Assembly (NCBI RefSeq): GCF_000720135.1
Contig: NZ_JOIU01000019.1
Location: 253,303-317,302 of the forward strand
Reading direction: 5' to 3'
Source: Streptomyces sp. NRRL S-1022
Lineage (GTDB): Bacteria > Actinomycetota > Actinomycetes > Streptomycetales > Streptomycetaceae
Length of the DNA: 64,000 nt
In this document: piece by piece, positions 1-10,736 of the stretch
Layout of the letters: each line of letters begins with the position of its first letter
Numbering within the stretch: the first letter of the stretch is position 1
Translations under genes and position numbers: made by a program
Notes under the pieces: generated by a model
Seen by the model: only the letters and a program-made list of their open reading frames with translations
The model's database searches: none
Told to the model about the DNA's origin: nothing

Positions 1-40
1 GCCCCGTCGACTCCCACACTCCCCTGAGGCAGGTGGTGAC

Positions 41-463
41 ATGCCTACCAACACTTCGAGCCGTAGGTACCGCACCCTGGCGGTCGGCGCCGTGGCGGCC
101 GCCGGCGGCCTGCTGTTCGCCGGTCCGGCGCACTCCGCGGGGCTCGGGCACCCCACGGGGCTGGAGCCGGGAACGGTGACCTACTCCGGCTCGGTGAGCT
201 GCGCGGGCAAGTTCCCGAACACCGTCCCCACGAGAGTCACGCTGCAGGCCCTGGGCTCGTCCGTCTCGGACGAGGTCGACAGCCAGAGCCAGCCGAACGC
301 GCCCTACGGCCCGGTCGACCTCGTCGTGCCGGTGAACGCGAACTTCAAGCTCGCCATCACCGTGACCTGCACGGTCCCGGGCGGCAAGAGCCGCCAGTTC
401 CACCTGAAGATCAACCAGCACGATCTGAGCGACGACGACGACATCAGGCTGAACCTCCCGTGA
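41..463 (+). CDS. Small secreted protein of unknown function
   Basis: 140 residues. The N-terminus has a basic stretch (SSRRYR), a hydrophobic Ala/Gly-rich core and an AHSA-like signal-peptidase site near residue 33, so export by the Sec route is likely. The mature part is about 105 residues, polar, with two cysteines (SC at about 53-54, TC at about 110-111) that could form one disulfide, and it ends in an acidic run (DDDDI). The ATG at 41 follows a GAGG-like ribosome site in GAGGCAGGTGGTGAC. I do not recognise a family. It is convergent with pruA, and a strong hairpin separates them. Confidence 0.75.
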   Translation: MPTNTSSRRYRTLAVGAVAAAGGLLFAGPAHSAGLGHPTGLEPGTVTYSGSVSCAGKFPNTVPTRVTLQALGSSVSDEVDSQSQPNAPYGPVDLVVPVNANFKLAITVTCTVPGGKSRQFHLKINQHDLSDDDDIRLNLP

Positions 464-499
464 GGGCCTGACGGCCGGGAGGAGCACCCCGCGACGGGA

Positions 500-543
500 A
501 CGGGCCGGCGGCCTGCCTTTCGAAGGTCGGCCCGCCGGCCCGT
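500..543. terminator. Bidirectional terminator between secreted protein and pruA
   Basis: A 12-bp perfect inverted repeat (ACGGGCCGGCGG at 500-511, CCGCCGGCCCGT at 532-543) lies between two convergent genes. Further pairing is possible inside the loop around CCTT/AAGG. There is no U-tract, which is common for Streptomyces terminators. Confidence 0.7.
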
Positions 544-560
544 GTCCAGGGCGCTGAGGA

Positions 561-2192
561 TCAGCCCATGTGCGGGTAGGCGTAGTCGGTCGGCGGGACC
601 AGGGTCTCCTTGATGGCGCGGGTCAGCGTCCAGCGCTGGAGGTTCTGCGGGGCACCGGCCTTGTCGTTGGTACCGGACGCGCGGCCGCCGCCGAAGGGCT
701 GCTGGCCGACGACGGCGCCGGTCGACTTGTCGTTGATGTAGAAGTTGCCCGCCGCGTAGCGGAGCTTCGCCATCGTGTGGGCGGCGGCGGCGCGGTCGCC
801 CGCGATGACCGAGCCGGTGAGGGCGTAGTCCGAGACCGACTCCATCTGGGCCAGCATCTCGTCGTACGCGTCGTCCTCGTAGACGTGCACGGCGAGGATC
901 GGGCCGAAGTACTCGGTCGTGAAGACCTCGTTCTCCGGGTCGGTGCACTCGATGACGGTCGGGCGGACGAAGTAGCCCACCGAGTCGTCGTAGCTGCCGC
1001 CCGCGACGATCGTGCACGCCGGGTCCGCCTTGGCACGGTCGATCGCGGCCTTGTTCTTGGCGAACGCGCGCTCGTCGATGACGGCGCCGATGAAGTTCGA
1101 CAGGTCGGTGACGTCACCCATGGTCAGGTAGTCGACCTCGGCCGCGAACTCCTCCTTGAAGCCGGAGTTCCAGATGGAGGCCGGGATGTACGCGCGGGAG
1201 GTGGCGCTGCACTTCTGGCCCTGGTACTCGAAGGCGCCCCGGGTGAGGGCGGTCTTCAGCACCGCGCGGTCGGCCGACGGATGCGCGACGAGGAAGTCCT
1301 TGCCGCCGGTCTCGCCGACCAGGCGCGGGTAGGAACGGTACTTCTCGATGTTGGCGCCGACCGTCTTCCACAGGTACTGGAAGGTCTTGGTCGAACCGGT
1401 GAAGTGGATGCCGGCGAGGTCCCGGTGCTCCAGGGCGACCTTGGAGACCTCGATGCCGTCGCCGGTGACGAGGTTGATGACGCCCTTGGGCAGGCCCGCC
1501 TCCTCCAGCAGCTGCATGAGGAGGACGGCCGCGTGGGTCTGCGTCGGGGACGGCTTCCAGACCACCACGTTGCCCATCAGGGCGGGGGCGGTGGGCAGGT
1601 TGCCGGCGATCGCCGTGAAGTTGAACGGCGTGATCGCGTAGACGAAGCCCTCCAGCGGGCGGTGGTCCAGGCGGTTCCACACACCCGGGGAGTTCGCCGG
1701 GGGCTGCTCGGCGAGGATCTGGCGGGCGTAGTGGACGTTGAAGCGCCAGAAGTCGACCAGCTCACAGGGCGTGTCGATCTCGGCCTGCTGCGCGGTCTTG
1801 GACTGGCCCAGCATCGTGGAGGCGGCCAGGGTCTCGCGCCAGGGGCCGGCCAGCAGCTCGGCGGCGCGCAGGATGATCGCGGCGCGGTCGTCGAAGGACA
1901 TCGCACGCCAGGCCGGCGCGGCGGCCAGCGCCGCGTCGATGGCGTCCCGCGCGTCCTGCTGGGTGGCGTTGCGCAGGGTGCCGATGGCGGACTTGTGGTT
2001 GTGCGGCTGGACCACCTGGATGGTCTCGCCGCCGCCCATCCGCTTCTCCCCGCCGATGGTCATCGGCAGGTCGATCGGGTTCTCGGCCAGCTCCTTGAGC
2101 TTGACCTCCAGCCGGGCGCGCTCGGGCGAGCCGGGGGCGTAGCCGTGCACCGGCTCGTTGACGGGGGTGGGGACCTGGGTCACAGCGTCCAT
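561..2192 (-). CDS. pruA: L-glutamate gamma-semialdehyde dehydrogenase (P5C dehydrogenase)
   Basis: 543 residues, the usual length for monofunctional P5C dehydrogenase. It oxidises glutamate-gamma-semialdehyde (from proline via P5C) to glutamate with NAD+. The aldehyde-dehydrogenase fold is clear: LVGETGGKDF carries the general-base Glu, and YQGQKCSATSRAYIP carries the catalytic Cys. The C-terminal region has the family's typical FGGGRASGTNDKAG stretch. The ATG at 2192 follows AAGGAG. The proline dehydrogenase gene lies 39 bp upstream on the same strand, so the two form a proline-to-glutamate operon. Confidence 0.95.
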   Translation of the reverse strand: MDAVTQVPTPVNEPVHGYAPGSPERARLEVKLKELAENPIDLPMTIGGEKRMGGGETIQVVQPHNHKSAIGTLRNATQQDARDAIDAALAAAPAWRAMSFDDRAAIILRAAELLAGPWRETLAASTMLGQSKTAQQAEIDTPCELVDFWRFNVHYARQILAEQPPANSPGVWNRLDHRPLEGFVYAITPFNFTAIAGNLPTAPALMGNVVVWKPSPTQTHAAVLLMQLLEEAGLPKGVINLVTGDGIEVSKVALEHRDLAGIHFTGSTKTFQYLWKTVGANIEKYRSYPRLVGETGGKDFLVAHPSADRAVLKTALTRGAFEYQGQKCSATSRAYIPASIWNSGFKEEFAAEVDYLTMGDVTDLSNFIGAVIDERAFAKNKAAIDRAKADPACTIVAGGSYDDSVGYFVRPTVIECTDPENEVFTTEYFGPILAVHVYEDDAYDEMLAQMESVSDYALTGSVIAGDRAAAAHTMAKLRYAAGNFYINDKSTGAVVGQQPFGGGRASGTNDKAGAPQNLQRWTLTRAIKETLVPPTDYAYPHMG

Positions 2193-2231
2193 GAGATCCG
2201 TAACTCCTTGTACGTGAGCGGGTGTGCGGGC

Positions 2232-3158
2232 TCAGCCCTTGCTGACCATGGAACGGAGGAAGAACCGGAGGTTGGCCGGCTTCTCCGCGAGACGGCGCAT
2301 GAAGTAGCCGTACCAGTCGGTGCCGTAGGCGGTGTAGACGCGCATGCGGTGGCCCTCGGCGGCCAGCCGCAGGTGTTCGTCGCCGCGGATGCCGTAGAGC
2401 ATCTGGAACTCGTACTCGTCGAGCTTACGGCCGGCCTTGTGGGCCAGTTCCTGGGCGATGGCGATCAGGCGCGGGTCGTGCGACCCGATCATCGGGTAGC
2501 CCTCGCCGTCCATGAGGATCCGCAGGATCCGGACGTACGCCTTGTCTATCTCGTGCTTCTGCTGGTAGGCGACCTCGGCGGGCTCCTTGTAGGCGCCCTT
2601 GACCAGGCGGACGCGGCTGCCGGAGGCCGCGAGGCGGCGGGCGTCGGCCTCGGTGCGGAAGAGGTAGGCCTGGATGACGCAGCCGGTCTGCGGGAAGTCC
2701 TTCCGCAGCTCCTCGTGGATGGCGAACATCGAGTCGAGGGTGGTGTGGTCCTCGGCGTCCAGCGTCACCGTCGTACCGATGGCGGCGGCCGCCTCGACCA
2801 CCGGGCGGACGTTGGCGAGGGCCAGCTCGTGGCCGCCCTCCAGCGCCTGCCCGAACATGGACAGCTTGACCGACATCTCGACCCGCTCGCCCAGCTCCAG
2901 CTCCCTGAGGTGGCCGATCAGCGCGAGGTAGGCGTCGCGGGCGTGGGCGGCCTGCTCGGGCGTGGTGATGTCCTCGCCGACGACGTCCATCGTCAGCTCC
3001 AGGCCCTTCGCCGTCATGTCCTCGATGATCGGGACGACGTCGGCCACGGTCTCGCCGGGGATGAAGCGGTCGACGACCTGCTTGGTCACCGGGGCCGCCG
3101 AGATCAGGCGACGCATCCGGTCGCTGCGCGACGCGGCGAGAATCACGGGACCCAGCAC
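2232..3158 (-). CDS. Proline dehydrogenase (monofunctional, FAD)
   Basis: 308 residues from a GTG at 3158, chosen because GGAGGTGCCCC lies just upstream; a longer reading to 3218 adds 20 untypical residues. It oxidises L-proline to P5C with FAD and passes electrons to the quinone pool. Family motifs are visible: RLVKGAYKEP, IGSHDPRLIA, YEFQMLYGIR and, at the C-terminus, YGYFMRRLAEKPANL with the proline-binding arginines (RR). It is the first gene of the pair with pruA and is divergent from a PucR-type regulator. Confidence 0.93.
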   Translation of the reverse strand: MLGPVILAASRSDRMRRLISAAPVTKQVVDRFIPGETVADVVPIIEDMTAKGLELTMDVVGEDITTPEQAAHARDAYLALIGHLRELELGERVEMSVKLSMFGQALEGGHELALANVRPVVEAAAAIGTTVTLDAEDHTTLDSMFAIHEELRKDFPQTGCVIQAYLFRTEADARRLAASGSRVRLVKGAYKEPAEVAYQQKHEIDKAYVRILRILMDGEGYPMIGSHDPRLIAIAQELAHKAGRKLDEYEFQMLYGIRGDEHLRLAAEGHRMRVYTAYGTDWYGYFMRRLAEKPANLRFFLRSMVSKG

Positions 3159-3341
3159 GGGGCACCTCCACAGACAAGCACCGAAACGGGCCATCACCCG
3201 ACGATTCGGGTACGGCACGGAGAACCACCGTGAAATCTATGGATCCCTCCGATCCTCGGCCATCGACAGCTGTCACGCATCCGTGCCCGGGATCTCAGAC
3301 AGATGTATGAAGGCGGCCGGAGAATGAGGGAGAATGCCCGG

Positions 3342-4613
3342 GTGGCGGCGGATTTCAAGGCGTTCAGGGCGGACTACCAGGAGCTGGTGGACGAGATCTC
3401 CGAGCTGCTCGGGGTGCCCGCGACCCTGGAGAACCGCGACTTCGAGCTGATCGCCTTCGGTGCCTACGACAGCGAGGACGAGCTGGATCCGTCCGCGCTG
3501 GACCCGGTGCGCACCCGCTCGATCCTGACCCGGCGCTCCACGGCCACGGTCCGGTCCTGGTTCGAGGGCTTCGGCATCACCCGCGCGACCGGACCGGTCC
3601 GCATCCCGCCGAGCCCCGGGGCCGGCGTCTACCGCGGCCGGATCTGCCTGCCCGTGCGGCACCGGGGCGTCGTCCTCGGCTACGTCTGGCTGCTGGAGGG
3701 CGACCCCGGGCCCACCGACGCCCAGCTGGCCGCCGCGATGGCCGTCGCGGGCCGGATCGGCGCGCTGCTCGCCGACGAGGCGGAGGCCGGGGCCGGGCTC
3801 AGCCGGGAACTGCGGGCGGTGCTCACCGCGGAGAGCGGCTGGCAGCGGGACATGGCGGTGGCCGACCTGCGCACCGCCCTGGGCCCCCGCGCGGACGGCC
3901 CGCACACCCTGGTCTGTGTCGCGCCCTGGCCGTCGGCCGACCCGGACGACGCCCCGGCCGCCCGGACGATCCCGCACGCCACCGCGCTGTGCACACTGCC
4001 GTGGGGGGCGGCCGGGCAGAGCCTGGCGCTGCTGGTGCGGCTGCGGACCACGGAGACGAGCGCGCCCGCACTGGCGGCGGCCACCCGGCTGCTGAAGGAG
4101 GCCGAGGGGGCGCGCCAGGCGGCGGGCGGCGCGGCCCGCGGGGCCGGGGCGCGGGTGGCGGCGGCGGTCGCCGCGGGACTCCCCGCGGGGGCCGGGGGCG
4201 CCGCCGTCGCGGCCGGGATCGGCGAGACCCGCACCGGCCTCGCCGAGCTCGGCACGGTCTGGCAGGAGGCCACCGCCGCGGCGCGGGCCGCGCTGGCCGA
4301 GCCGCGGTTCGGGCCGGTCGCGCAGTGGTCGCGGATCGGGCCGTACCGGCTGCTGACCGCGCTGCCGCCCCAGGCCGCGCACGACCGCGTGGTCGGCCCG
4401 CTGCTCTCCCCCGTCCACCGGGAGCTGGCCCGCACCGCCGAGGTCTTCCTCGACTGCGCGGGCCAGGCCGGCCGCACGGCCTCCGAGCTGGGCATCCACC
4501 GCCAGACGCTGTACTACCGCCTGTCCCGTGTGGAGCAGCTGACCGGCCTGGACCTGGACGACGGCGAGGACCGGCTGCTGCTGCACATGGCGCTGAAGCG
4601 CGCCCGGCTGTGA
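3342..4613 (+). CDS. PucR/CdaR-family transcriptional regulator, probable proline-catabolism activator
   Basis: 423 residues from GTG 3342 (preceded by GGGAGAATGCCCGG). ATG 3324 and ATG 3303 are alternative in-frame starts. The middle is an Ala/Gly-rich GGDEF-like linker domain. The C-terminus holds the PucR helix-turn-helix, with a segment reading [20 protein letters not shown] at about 40 residues from the end. The gene is divergent from proline dehydrogenase. Known: in Bacillus subtilis the PucR-type PutR is a proline-responsive activator of the put genes. Inferred: the same role here. Confidence 0.85.
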   Translation: MAADFKAFRADYQELVDEISELLGVPATLENRDFELIAFGAYDSEDELDPSALDPVRTRSILTRRSTATVRSWFEGFGITRATGPVRIPPSPGAGVYRGRICLPVRHRGVVLGYVWLLEGDPGPTDAQLAAAMAVAGRIGALLADEAEAGAGLSRELRAVLTAESGWQRDMAVADLRTALGPRADGPHTLVCVAPWPSADPDDAPAARTIPHATALCTLPWGAAGQSLALLVRLRTTETSAPALAAATRLLKEAEGARQAAGGAARGAGARVAAAVAAGLPAGAGGAAVAAGIGETRTGLAELGTVWQEATAAARAALAEPRFGPVAQWSRIGPYRLLTALPPQAAHDRVVGPLLSPVHRELARTAEVFLDCAGQAGRTASELGIHRQTLYYRLSRVEQLTGLDLDDGEDRLLLHMALKRARL

Positions 4614-4977
4614 CCGTCCGGGCTGCGACCGTCCCGTCAGGCCGAGCCCCTCGGTACCGGGCCCGCCGCCGCGATGCCCGCCGAACAGACGGTGATCGAC
4701 GCGGCGCGCGCCCGCCGTGCCGGCCTGCACGGCACAGCGCCCGGTGGAACCTCGCCTGCGACGGGGGCATGGGGGTGGGCGCGGCCGGCTTCGGCCTCCT
4801 CGCGGCGCACACCGGGTACGCGGGCGCGCCGACCGGGCTGCCGAGGCCGGGCGCCCTGGCCCGGCGGTGCGCGACCGGCGGGCGGGCGCCGGTCACCGGG
4901 CACCGGGCGCCGGTCACCGGGCACCGGTGCGACCCTGGGCGGGTCAGTCCCCGGCGGCACCCGCCCGGCCGGCCGGG
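4614..4977. other. Intergenic region with a 21-bp tandem duplication
   Basis: 364 bp between the convergent PucR-type and TetR-type genes. It holds two adjacent identical 21-bp units, GGGCGCCGGTCACCGGGCACC at 4884-4904 and 4905-4925. Short stretches with coding-like third-position GC occur, such as a frame starting ATGGGGGTGGGC at 4768 and another from ATG 4674. Neither gives a recognisable protein or a good ribosome site, so I call no gene. A decayed small gene is possible. Confidence 0.5.
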
Positions 4978-5565
4978 TCAGCCGTTCCTGCCGACTCCGG
5001 CGATGACCCGCCGCAGCCCCTCCGTGAGCTGCTCGGCGGTGGTCGCCGTGTCCGGGTCGAAGAGCCACTGGACCATGAGGCCGTTGAGGAGGGTCTGGTA
5101 GAGCCGGCCCTCGGCCTCGACCGTCTCCCGGTCGAGGTCCGCCTCCGGAATGCCGGTGAACATGGACGCCAGTCCCGCCCGGCCCTCCCGCTGGGCCTCG
5201 GCCAGGCGCCCCCGCACCCCCTCCAGCCGCTCGTCCTGGAACATCAGCTCGAAGCTGAGCAGCCAGATCGCCCGGGCCTCGGGCACCGTGGCGATGATGG
5301 CGGCCATCACCTCCCGGAAGCGCTCCAGAGAACCCGGGGGCTGGGTGGTCTCCACGCCTGCGCCGGGGTCGAAGCGCTCGCCCACGCCCTCGATCAGCGA
5401 GATGTAGGCCTGCACCAGCAGGGCGTCCTTCGAGCCGTAGTGGTAGCCGATCGATGCCAGGTTGGTGCCCGACTCCCGGACGACGTCCCGCGCGGTGGTG
5501 CGCAGGAACCCCTTCTCCAGCAGGCAGCGCTTGGCGCCTTCGAGCAGATCCTCACGGTGTCCCAT
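4978..5565 (-). CDS. TetR-family transcriptional regulator
   Basis: 195 residues from ATG 5565; an in-frame GTG lies at 5574. The N-terminal helix-turn-helix is typical of TetR (DLLEGAKRCLLEKGF, then ATSIGYHYGSKDALL-like residues: SGTNLASIGYHYGSKDALL). The C-terminal half is a ligand-binding all-helical domain with LLNGLMVQWLFDPD. It is divergent from an MFS efflux gene 97 bp away, which is the classic arrangement for a local drug-responsive repressor of the pump. Confidence 0.9.
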   Translation of the reverse strand: MGHREDLLEGAKRCLLEKGFLRTTARDVVRESGTNLASIGYHYGSKDALLVQAYISLIEGVGERFDPGAGVETTQPPGSLERFREVMAAIIATVPEARAIWLLSFELMFQDERLEGVRGRLAEAQREGRAGLASMFTGIPEADLDRETVEAEGRLYQTLLNGLMVQWLFDPDTATTAEQLTEGLRRVIAGVGRNG

Positions 5566-5597
5566 GCGGCCCACCCTACCCGCGACCCATACAACCG

Positions 5598-5640
5598 TCC
5601 TAGACGAATGACTTATACATTTGTTCTAGACAAGCGTTTA
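5598..5640. promoter_or_regulatory. Candidate TetR operator between regulator and efflux pump
   Basis: The divergent intergenic region is unusually AT-rich for this genome. It contains the direct repeats CTAGACGAATG (5600-5610) and CTAGACAAGCG (5626-5636). An imperfect inverted repeat also runs from AGACGAATG to CATTTGTTCT, with one extra base in the right arm. Its position between a TetR gene and its probable target makes it the best operator candidate. Binding is inferred. Confidence 0.55.
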
Positions 5641-5662
5641 ATACGCCCGTACAGTCTCCGGC

Positions 5663-7177
5663 ATGACGACGAACGCGACGAGCACCACCGCCCCCGTCCG
5701 AGCCGGACGCCGTGAGTGGACCGCGCTCGGTGTGCTGATGCTGCCGCTGCTGCTGGTCTCGATGGACGTCTCCGTCCTGTACTTCGCGACCCCCGCGATC
5801 AGCGCCGACCTGCACCCGAGGGGCACCCAGCAGCTGTGGATCTTCGACATCTACGGCTTCGTCCTGGCCGGCCTGCTGATGACGATGGGCTCGCTCGGCG
5901 ACCACATCGGCCGCCGCAGGCTCCTCCTCGTGGGAGCCGCGGCCTTCGGCGCCGCCTCGCTCCTCGCGGCCTACGCGAACAGCGCCGGGACCCTGATCGC
6001 GGCCCGCGCGATCCTCGGCATCGGCGGCGCGACCCTGATGCCGTCCACCATGGCCCTGCTGCGCACGATGTTCACCGACCCGGTCCAGCGGGCGAAGGCG
6101 ATCGGAGCGTGGTCCGGCGTGATGACCGGCGGCATCGCCCTCGGCTCGGTGATGAGCGGCATCCTCGTCGAGCACTTCTGGTGGGGCTCGGTCTTCCTGG
6201 TCAACCTGCCCGCGATGGCGCTGCTGCTCGTCCTCGGCCCGGTGCTGCTGCCCGAGTCCAGGCACCCCGCGCCCGGCCGCTTCGACTGGCCGAGCGTCCC
6301 GCTGTCCATGGCCGCCGTGCTCCCCGTGATCTACGGCCTCAAGGAGATCCCCTCCGAGGGCTGGCACCCGCTGTACGTCGTCTCGATCACCGTCGGCCTG
6401 CTCTTCGCGGCCCTGTTCGTCCGGCGCCAGCGCACCGCCGGCTCGCCGCTGATCCCGCCGGCCCTGCTCAAGGGCCGCGGCTTCACCCCGGCGCTGGTCC
6501 TGAACCTCGTCGCCAGCCTCGGCATGATGGGCTCGGCGATCTTCACCACGCAGTACCTCCAGTCCGTCCTCGGCAAGAGCCCCCTGGAGGCGGCCCTGTG
6601 GAGCCTGCTGCCCTCGGTGTTCATCGGAGTCGCCGGTCCGGTCACGACGGCGCTCGTCCAGCGGGGCGTCGACCGGGGGTACGTCGTCGCCGGCGGCTTC
6701 GCGGCCATGGCGGCGGGTTACGTGGTGCTCGCCCTCGTCGGCACCGACTCGCTGTGGCCGGTGCTCACCGGGGCCGGCGTCCTGGCCTGCGGAATGGTCG
6801 CGATCATGTCCCAGCTGACCGACCTCGCCATGACCAGCACGGCGGTGGAGCGAGCGGGCACGGCCTCCTCGCTGCTGGAGACCGGCGCCGAGTTCGGCGG
6901 CGCGCTCGGCATGGCGGTCCTTGGCTCCATCGGTACGGCGCTCTACCGCCACGAGATGCCGGCCGGCGCGCCGGACCAGGCCCGCGAGACCCTGGGCGGC
7001 GCCCTCGCGACGGCCGCCCGCCTGCCCGGCGGGGCCGGCGACACCCTCCTCGCCACGGCCCGGGAGGCGTTCACCAGCGGCATGCGGGGCGCCGCGCTGG
7101 CCGGGGCGGTGATCCTGCTGCTGGCGGCGGTGGGCGCGGCGGTGACGCTGCGCGGGATCGGGGCCGGGCGGAAGTAA
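5663..7177 (+). CDS. MFS drug efflux transporter, DHA2 (14-TM) family
   Basis: 504 residues, the size of 14-helix QacA/SmvA-type drug:proton antiporters. Hydrophobic helices start at LGVLMLPLLLVSMDVSVLYFA. The motif-A-like loop GSLGDHIGRRRLLLVG follows helix 2, and a motif-C-like stretch GVMTGGIALGSVMSG follows. The C-terminal helices end in GAALAGAVILLLAAVGAAV. The gene is divergent from a TetR regulator. The ATG at 5663 has only a weak upstream ribosome site. The substrate is unknown; a cationic or hydrophobic compound is typical for the family. Confidence 0.9.
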   Translation: MTTNATSTTAPVRAGRREWTALGVLMLPLLLVSMDVSVLYFATPAISADLHPRGTQQLWIFDIYGFVLAGLLMTMGSLGDHIGRRRLLLVGAAAFGAASLLAAYANSAGTLIAARAILGIGGATLMPSTMALLRTMFTDPVQRAKAIGAWSGVMTGGIALGSVMSGILVEHFWWGSVFLVNLPAMALLLVLGPVLLPESRHPAPGRFDWPSVPLSMAAVLPVIYGLKEIPSEGWHPLYVVSITVGLLFAALFVRRQRTAGSPLIPPALLKGRGFTPALVLNLVASLGMMGSAIFTTQYLQSVLGKSPLEAALWSLLPSVFIGVAGPVTTALVQRGVDRGYVVAGGFAAMAAGYVVLALVGTDSLWPVLTGAGVLACGMVAIMSQLTDLAMTSTAVERAGTASSLLETGAEFGGALGMAVLGSIGTALYRHEMPAGAPDQARETLGGALATAARLPGGAGDTLLATAREAFTSGMRGAALAGAVILLLAAVGAAVTLRGIGAGRK

Positions 7178-7189
7178 GGGGGAACGGAA

Positions 7190-7232
7190 AACGCCGGACG
7201 GGCTGAGGGAAGACCTCAGCCCGTCCGGCGTT
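7190..7232. terminator. Bidirectional terminator between MFS pump and serA
   Basis: A perfect 19-bp inverted repeat (7190-7208 and 7214-7232) with a 5-base loop GAAGA lies between two convergent genes. It is one of the strongest hairpins in the window. Confidence 0.9.
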
Positions 7233-7246
7233 CCGGCACGGACGGA

Positions 7247-8836
7247 TCAGACCAGGTTCACCGAGCGGGCGGAGCGCGCACCGATCTCCTCGGCGACCTC
7301 GGCCAGCACGCCGGAGCCCACCGTGTCGTCCACGGTGAGGACGGCGAGCGCCTCACCGCCCACCGTCGCGCGGGCGACCTGCATGCCGGCGATGTTGAGG
7401 CCCGCCTCGCCGAGGATGCGGCCGACGGTGCCGACGACACCCGGGCGGTCCTCGTAGCGCAGGACGACCATGTGGTCGGCGAGCGCGAGGTCGACGTCGT
7501 AGTCGCCGACCGCGACGATCTTCTGGACGTGCTTCGGGCCGGCCAGCGTGCCGGAGACCGACACCTCCTCGCCGGTGCCCAGCGTGCCGCGCACGGTCAC
7601 CACGTTGCGGTGCTCGGCCGACTCGGAGCTGGTGGTCAGCCGCACCTCGACCCCACGCTCCTGCGCGAACAGCGGGGCGTTGACGTACGACACCGTCTCG
7701 TCGACGACGTCCTCGAAGACACCCTTGAGCGCGGACAGCTCCAGCACCTTCACGTCGTGCTGGGTGATCTCGCCGTAGACCTCGACGTCGAGGCGGACCG
7801 CGACCTCACCGGCGAGCGCGGTGAAGATGCGGCCGAGGCGCTCGGCGAGCGGCAGGCCCGGCTTGACGTCCTCGGCGATGACACCGCCCTGCACGTTCAC
7901 CGCGTCCGGCACCAGCTCACCGGCGAGGGCGAGACGGACCGACTTGGCGACGGCGATACCGGCCTTCTCCTGCGCCTCGTCGGTGGAGGCGCCGAGGTGC
8001 GGGGTGCAGACGACCTGGTCCAGCTCGAAGAGCGGGGAGTCGGTGCACGGCTCCTTGGCGTACACGTCGAGGCCCGCGCCGGCGACCCGGCCCTCCTTCA
8101 GCGCCGCGTACAGCGCCGCCTCGTCCACGATGCCGCCACGGGCGGCGTTGACGACGCGCACGGTCGGCTTGACCTTGCGCAGCGCCTCGTCGCCGATCAG
8201 GCCGAGCGTCTCGGGGGTCTTGGGCAGGTGGACGGTGATGAAGTCGGAGACCTCCAGCAGCTCGTCCAGCGACAGCACCTTGACGCCCATCTGCGCAGCC
8301 CGCGCGGGCTGCACGTAGGGGTCGTAGGCGACGACCTTCATGCCGAAGGCGGACATGCGCTGCGCGACGAGGGCGCCGATGCGGCCCAGGCCCACCACGC
8401 CCAGTGTCTTCTCGGCCAGCTCCACGCCGGTGTACTTGCTGCGCTTCCACTCGCCGTTCTTCAGCGCGGCGTTGGCCTGCGGGATGTTGCGGGCCGTGGC
8501 GAGGATGAGACCGCAGGCCAGCTCGGCGGCGGTCACGATGTTGGAGGTGGGGGCGTTGACGACCATCACGCCGGCCTTGGTGGCGGCGGAGACGTCGACG
8601 TTGTCCAGGCCGACACCGGCCCGGGCGACGACCTTGAGCTTCTTCGCGGCGGCGATGGCCTCGGCGTCGACCTTGGTGGCCGAGCGGATCAGGATCGCGT
8701 CCACGTCGGCGATGGCCGGCAGCAGTTCGGCGCGGTCCGCGCCGTTGCAGTGCCGGATCTCGAAGTCCGGACCGAGTGCGTCGACGGTGGCAGGCGACAG
8801 CTCTTCAGCGATGAGTACGACAGGTTTCGAGCTCAC
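7247..8836 (-). CDS. serA: D-3-phosphoglycerate dehydrogenase
   Basis: 529 residues from GTG 8836, chosen because TGAGGA lies 6-7 bases upstream; a GTG at 8848 is in frame but has no ribosome site. First step of serine synthesis: 3-phosphoglycerate to 3-phosphohydroxypyruvate with NAD+. Visible are the Rossmann motif GVVGLGRIGALVAQR, the active-site ARGGIVDEAAL and the catalytic His in CTPHLGAST. An intervening domain and a C-terminal ACT domain (VVLRYEDRPGVVGTVGRILG) follow, making it the long actinobacterial form with potential serine feedback. It lies downstream of ilvC on the same strand, with 227 bp between. Confidence 0.96.
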   Translation of the reverse strand: MSSKPVVLIAEELSPATVDALGPDFEIRHCNGADRAELLPAIADVDAILIRSATKVDAEAIAAAKKLKVVARAGVGLDNVDVSAATKAGVMVVNAPTSNIVTAAELACGLILATARNIPQANAALKNGEWKRSKYTGVELAEKTLGVVGLGRIGALVAQRMSAFGMKVVAYDPYVQPARAAQMGVKVLSLDELLEVSDFITVHLPKTPETLGLIGDEALRKVKPTVRVVNAARGGIVDEAALYAALKEGRVAGAGLDVYAKEPCTDSPLFELDQVVCTPHLGASTDEAQEKAGIAVAKSVRLALAGELVPDAVNVQGGVIAEDVKPGLPLAERLGRIFTALAGEVAVRLDVEVYGEITQHDVKVLELSALKGVFEDVVDETVSYVNAPLFAQERGVEVRLTTSSESAEHRNVVTVRGTLGTGEEVSVSGTLAGPKHVQKIVAVGDYDVDLALADHMVVLRYEDRPGVVGTVGRILGEAGLNIAGMQVARATVGGEALAVLTVDDTVGSGVLAEVAEEIGARSARSVNLV

Positions 8837-9063
8837 GTGAGTCCTCACATGTGCGATGCGGACGGCCGTCCCGACGGCCGCAGGCGGAGGAGGGGGGCTA
8901 GCCGCGGAAGACGCACGACGCTGTGGGCCTGACGCGTGTTGTGCAGCAGTCTAGTGGTGCGGCGGGCGCCGTATTACGCCACCGCGGAAGGATCACTCGT
9001 CCGGGGCTGGACGGGGTGGACAACAGAGGCCGGAGCGGTCCGCCCCGGCCCCTGTCGACAGGC
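8837..9063. other. Intergenic region ilvC-serA with a probable serA promoter
   Basis: 227 bp between two minus-strand genes. Just after ilvC a compact inverted repeat (9028-9050; 11-bp arms with one G-U pair) could end ilvC transcripts. A TAGACT hexamer on the minus strand (8948-8953) resembles a Streptomyces -10 box, but I see no convincing -35. serA is therefore probably transcribed on its own rather than only by read-through. Confidence 0.4.
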
Positions 9064-10705
<1,642 letters not shown>

Positions 10706-10736
10706 GGTCTTTGTGCTCTTCCTTGCCTGTTGAAAG

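Noticed and set aside
570..3233. Long plus-strand frame opposite pruA and proline dehydrogenase
   Set aside because: Opposite-strand shadow caused by very high GC. The translation is Gly/Arg/Val-rich without motifs, while the minus strand shows two complete enzymes with catalytic residues.
3273..4730. Minus-strand frame opposite the PucR-type gene
   Set aside because: Arg/Gly/Pro-rich without motifs; the opposite strand has a clear PucR helix-turn-helix.
4674..5006. Plus-strand 110-codon frame between PucR and TetR genes
   Set aside because: Starts plausibly, but turns into Arg/Gly/Pro-rich sequence over a 21-bp tandem repeat, has no good ribosome site and overlaps the TetR 3' end.
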